Below, piece by piece: positions 6,914-7,661 of a DNA stretch of 7,661 bases. The position numbers and the translations under genes were made by a program. The DNA lies in assembly GCA_025464915.1 (NCBI GenBank), contig JAODNF010000421.1, positions 1 to 7,661 of the forward strand, read 5' to 3'. Under the pieces are notes generated by a model. That model did no database searches. It was not told the origin of the DNA and saw only the letters and a program-made list of their open reading frames with translations. Numbering within the stretch: position 1 is the first letter of the stretch; each line of letters opens with the position of its first letter. The stretch is from Frankiales bacterium. GTDB lineage: Bacteria; Actinomycetota; Actinomycetes; Mycobacteriales; SCTD01.

Positions 6914-7661
6914 GTGCGAGCAGGACGTGTGGCGGGCCGCAGCGCAGTCGCGCTCACGCTCGCCCTGTGGCCCGTGGTCGGCCTCGCCGGCACCGCGCAT
7001 GCCGGCACGAGCTCGCCCCAGGTGGTGAAGTCGGCCTGGTACTGGGCCGAGAAGACGGCCGTCACGCCGGTGACCACGCTCCCGACGCTGCCCGACGCCG
7101 CCAACGCCGCCGCCGACGTGCCGGACGGTGACCTCGGCGTCGGCTACCTCACCGACCAGCTCACGACCCGAGACAAGACGGCCGCCGTCGACTTCGACCT
7201 CACCTCGATCCCGGTCGGTTCGCAGTTCAGCCAGTTCCAGGTGACGGTCCCGCTCGACACCGCCGCGACCAACGTGCAAGGCACCCCGGCAGACATCTCC
7301 GCGTGCGAGAACATCGACGTCTTCACCGATGGCGCCGCTCCGCAAGCCACGGACGCCGCCCCGCCGTTCGCCTCGCCCACCTGCGTCAAAGGCGTTCTCA
7401 ACGACGCCAGCGCCTACGTGTTCGACCTCACCGCCATGGCGAACGAGTGGAGCCAGGGCACCCCGGACCAGGGCATCTCGATCGTCCCGACGCTGCTGGC
7501 GACCACCGACATGCGGCCGTTCAGCATCGCGCTGAAGGGCAAGAACGCGATCACGGTCAAGGCCGTCTGGTCACCGGCGCTCGTGGCCGACCCGGTGCTG
7601 CCGCAGCCGCCCGTCCCGGTTCCGGCCCCCGCCGTGGCGCCGCCGCCCATCGTCACCGGCG
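6914..7661 (+). CDS. Secreted protein with DNRLRE-like domain and Pro-rich tail, cut by window
   Basis: An exported protein; 249 residues are visible and the frame is open at the window end. The GTG start has a strong Shine-Dalgarno. A Sec signal peptide is clear: basic MRAGRVAGR, hydrophobic 11-26, and AHA before Gly31 as the likely cleavage site. The region about 65-220 is beta-rich, with FDLTSIPVGSQFSQFQVTV (94-112) and FDLTAMANEWSQGTPDQGIS (170-189). These resemble the two hallmark segments of DNRLRE-type beta-sandwich domains in actinobacterial cell-surface proteins; that assignment is inference from pattern. Cys131 and Cys157 could form a disulfide outside the cell. From about 226 the sequence becomes Pro/Val/Ala-rich (PQPPVPVPAPAVAPPP), probably a cell-wall-spanning linker before a distal domain or anchor lying outside the window. 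Function is unknown; adhesion or wall binding is a guess. Confidence 0.8.
   Translation, partial: MRAGRVAGRSAVALTLALWPVVGLAGTAHAGTSSPQVVKSAWYWAEKTAVTPVTTLPTLPDAANAAADVPDGDLGVGYLTDQLTTRDKTAAVDFDLTSIPVGSQFSQFQVTVPLDTAATNVQGTPADISACENIDVFTDGAAPQATDAAPPFASPTCVKGVLNDASAYVFDLTAMANEWSQGTPDQGISIVPTLLATTDMRPFSIALKGKNAITVKAVWSPALVADPVLPQPPVPVPAPAVAPPPIVTG

Overview
This is a high-GC (roughly 70%), gene-dense window with strong G/C bias at third codon positions, GTG starts and actinobacterial protein families, so the source is almost certainly an actinomycete. The protein style suggests a Nocardioidaceae-like member of the Propionibacteriales, but that placement is inference. No rRNA, tRNA, CRISPR array, insertion sequence, phage gene or origin is visible.

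Left part (1-2198, minus strand): a thiolase cut by the window start, and upstream of it an SGNH/GDSL esterase. The 45-base gap between them holds a compact array of alternating AGAACG/CGTTCT half-sites that looks like a repressor operator. Middle part (2274-5321, plus strand): a small Trp-rich protein of unknown function ends 4 bases before a cystathionine beta-synthase with a C-terminal CBS-domain pair, followed by a cystathionine gamma-synthase/lyase. Together the last two form a transsulfuration module linking homocysteine, cystathionine and cysteine. The order thiolase, SGNH esterase, cbs, metB matches M. tuberculosis Rv1074c (fadA3), Rv1075c, Rv1077 and Rv1079, so this is a conserved actinobacterial neighbourhood with local differences: no lipU or pra, and the small Trp-rich gene added.

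Right part (5371-7661): this departs from the M. tuberculosis order. A membrane-anchored clan CD (caspase/legumain-like) protein with an apparent His-Cys dyad and an EF-hand-like loop is followed, tail to tail with overlapping stop codons, by a GNAT acetyltransferase on the minus strand. Divergent from that is a secreted protein, cut by the window end, with a signal peptide, a probable DNRLRE-like beta-sandwich and a Pro-rich tail.

Several genes (the Trp-rich protein, metB, the caspase-like gene and the GNAT) lack a usable Shine-Dalgarno sequence but carry a -10-like hexamer 6-7 bases before the start codon, which suggests leaderless mRNAs. The most unusual gene is the extracytoplasmic caspase-like protein. 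I see no clear multi-gene defence or other undescribed system here.
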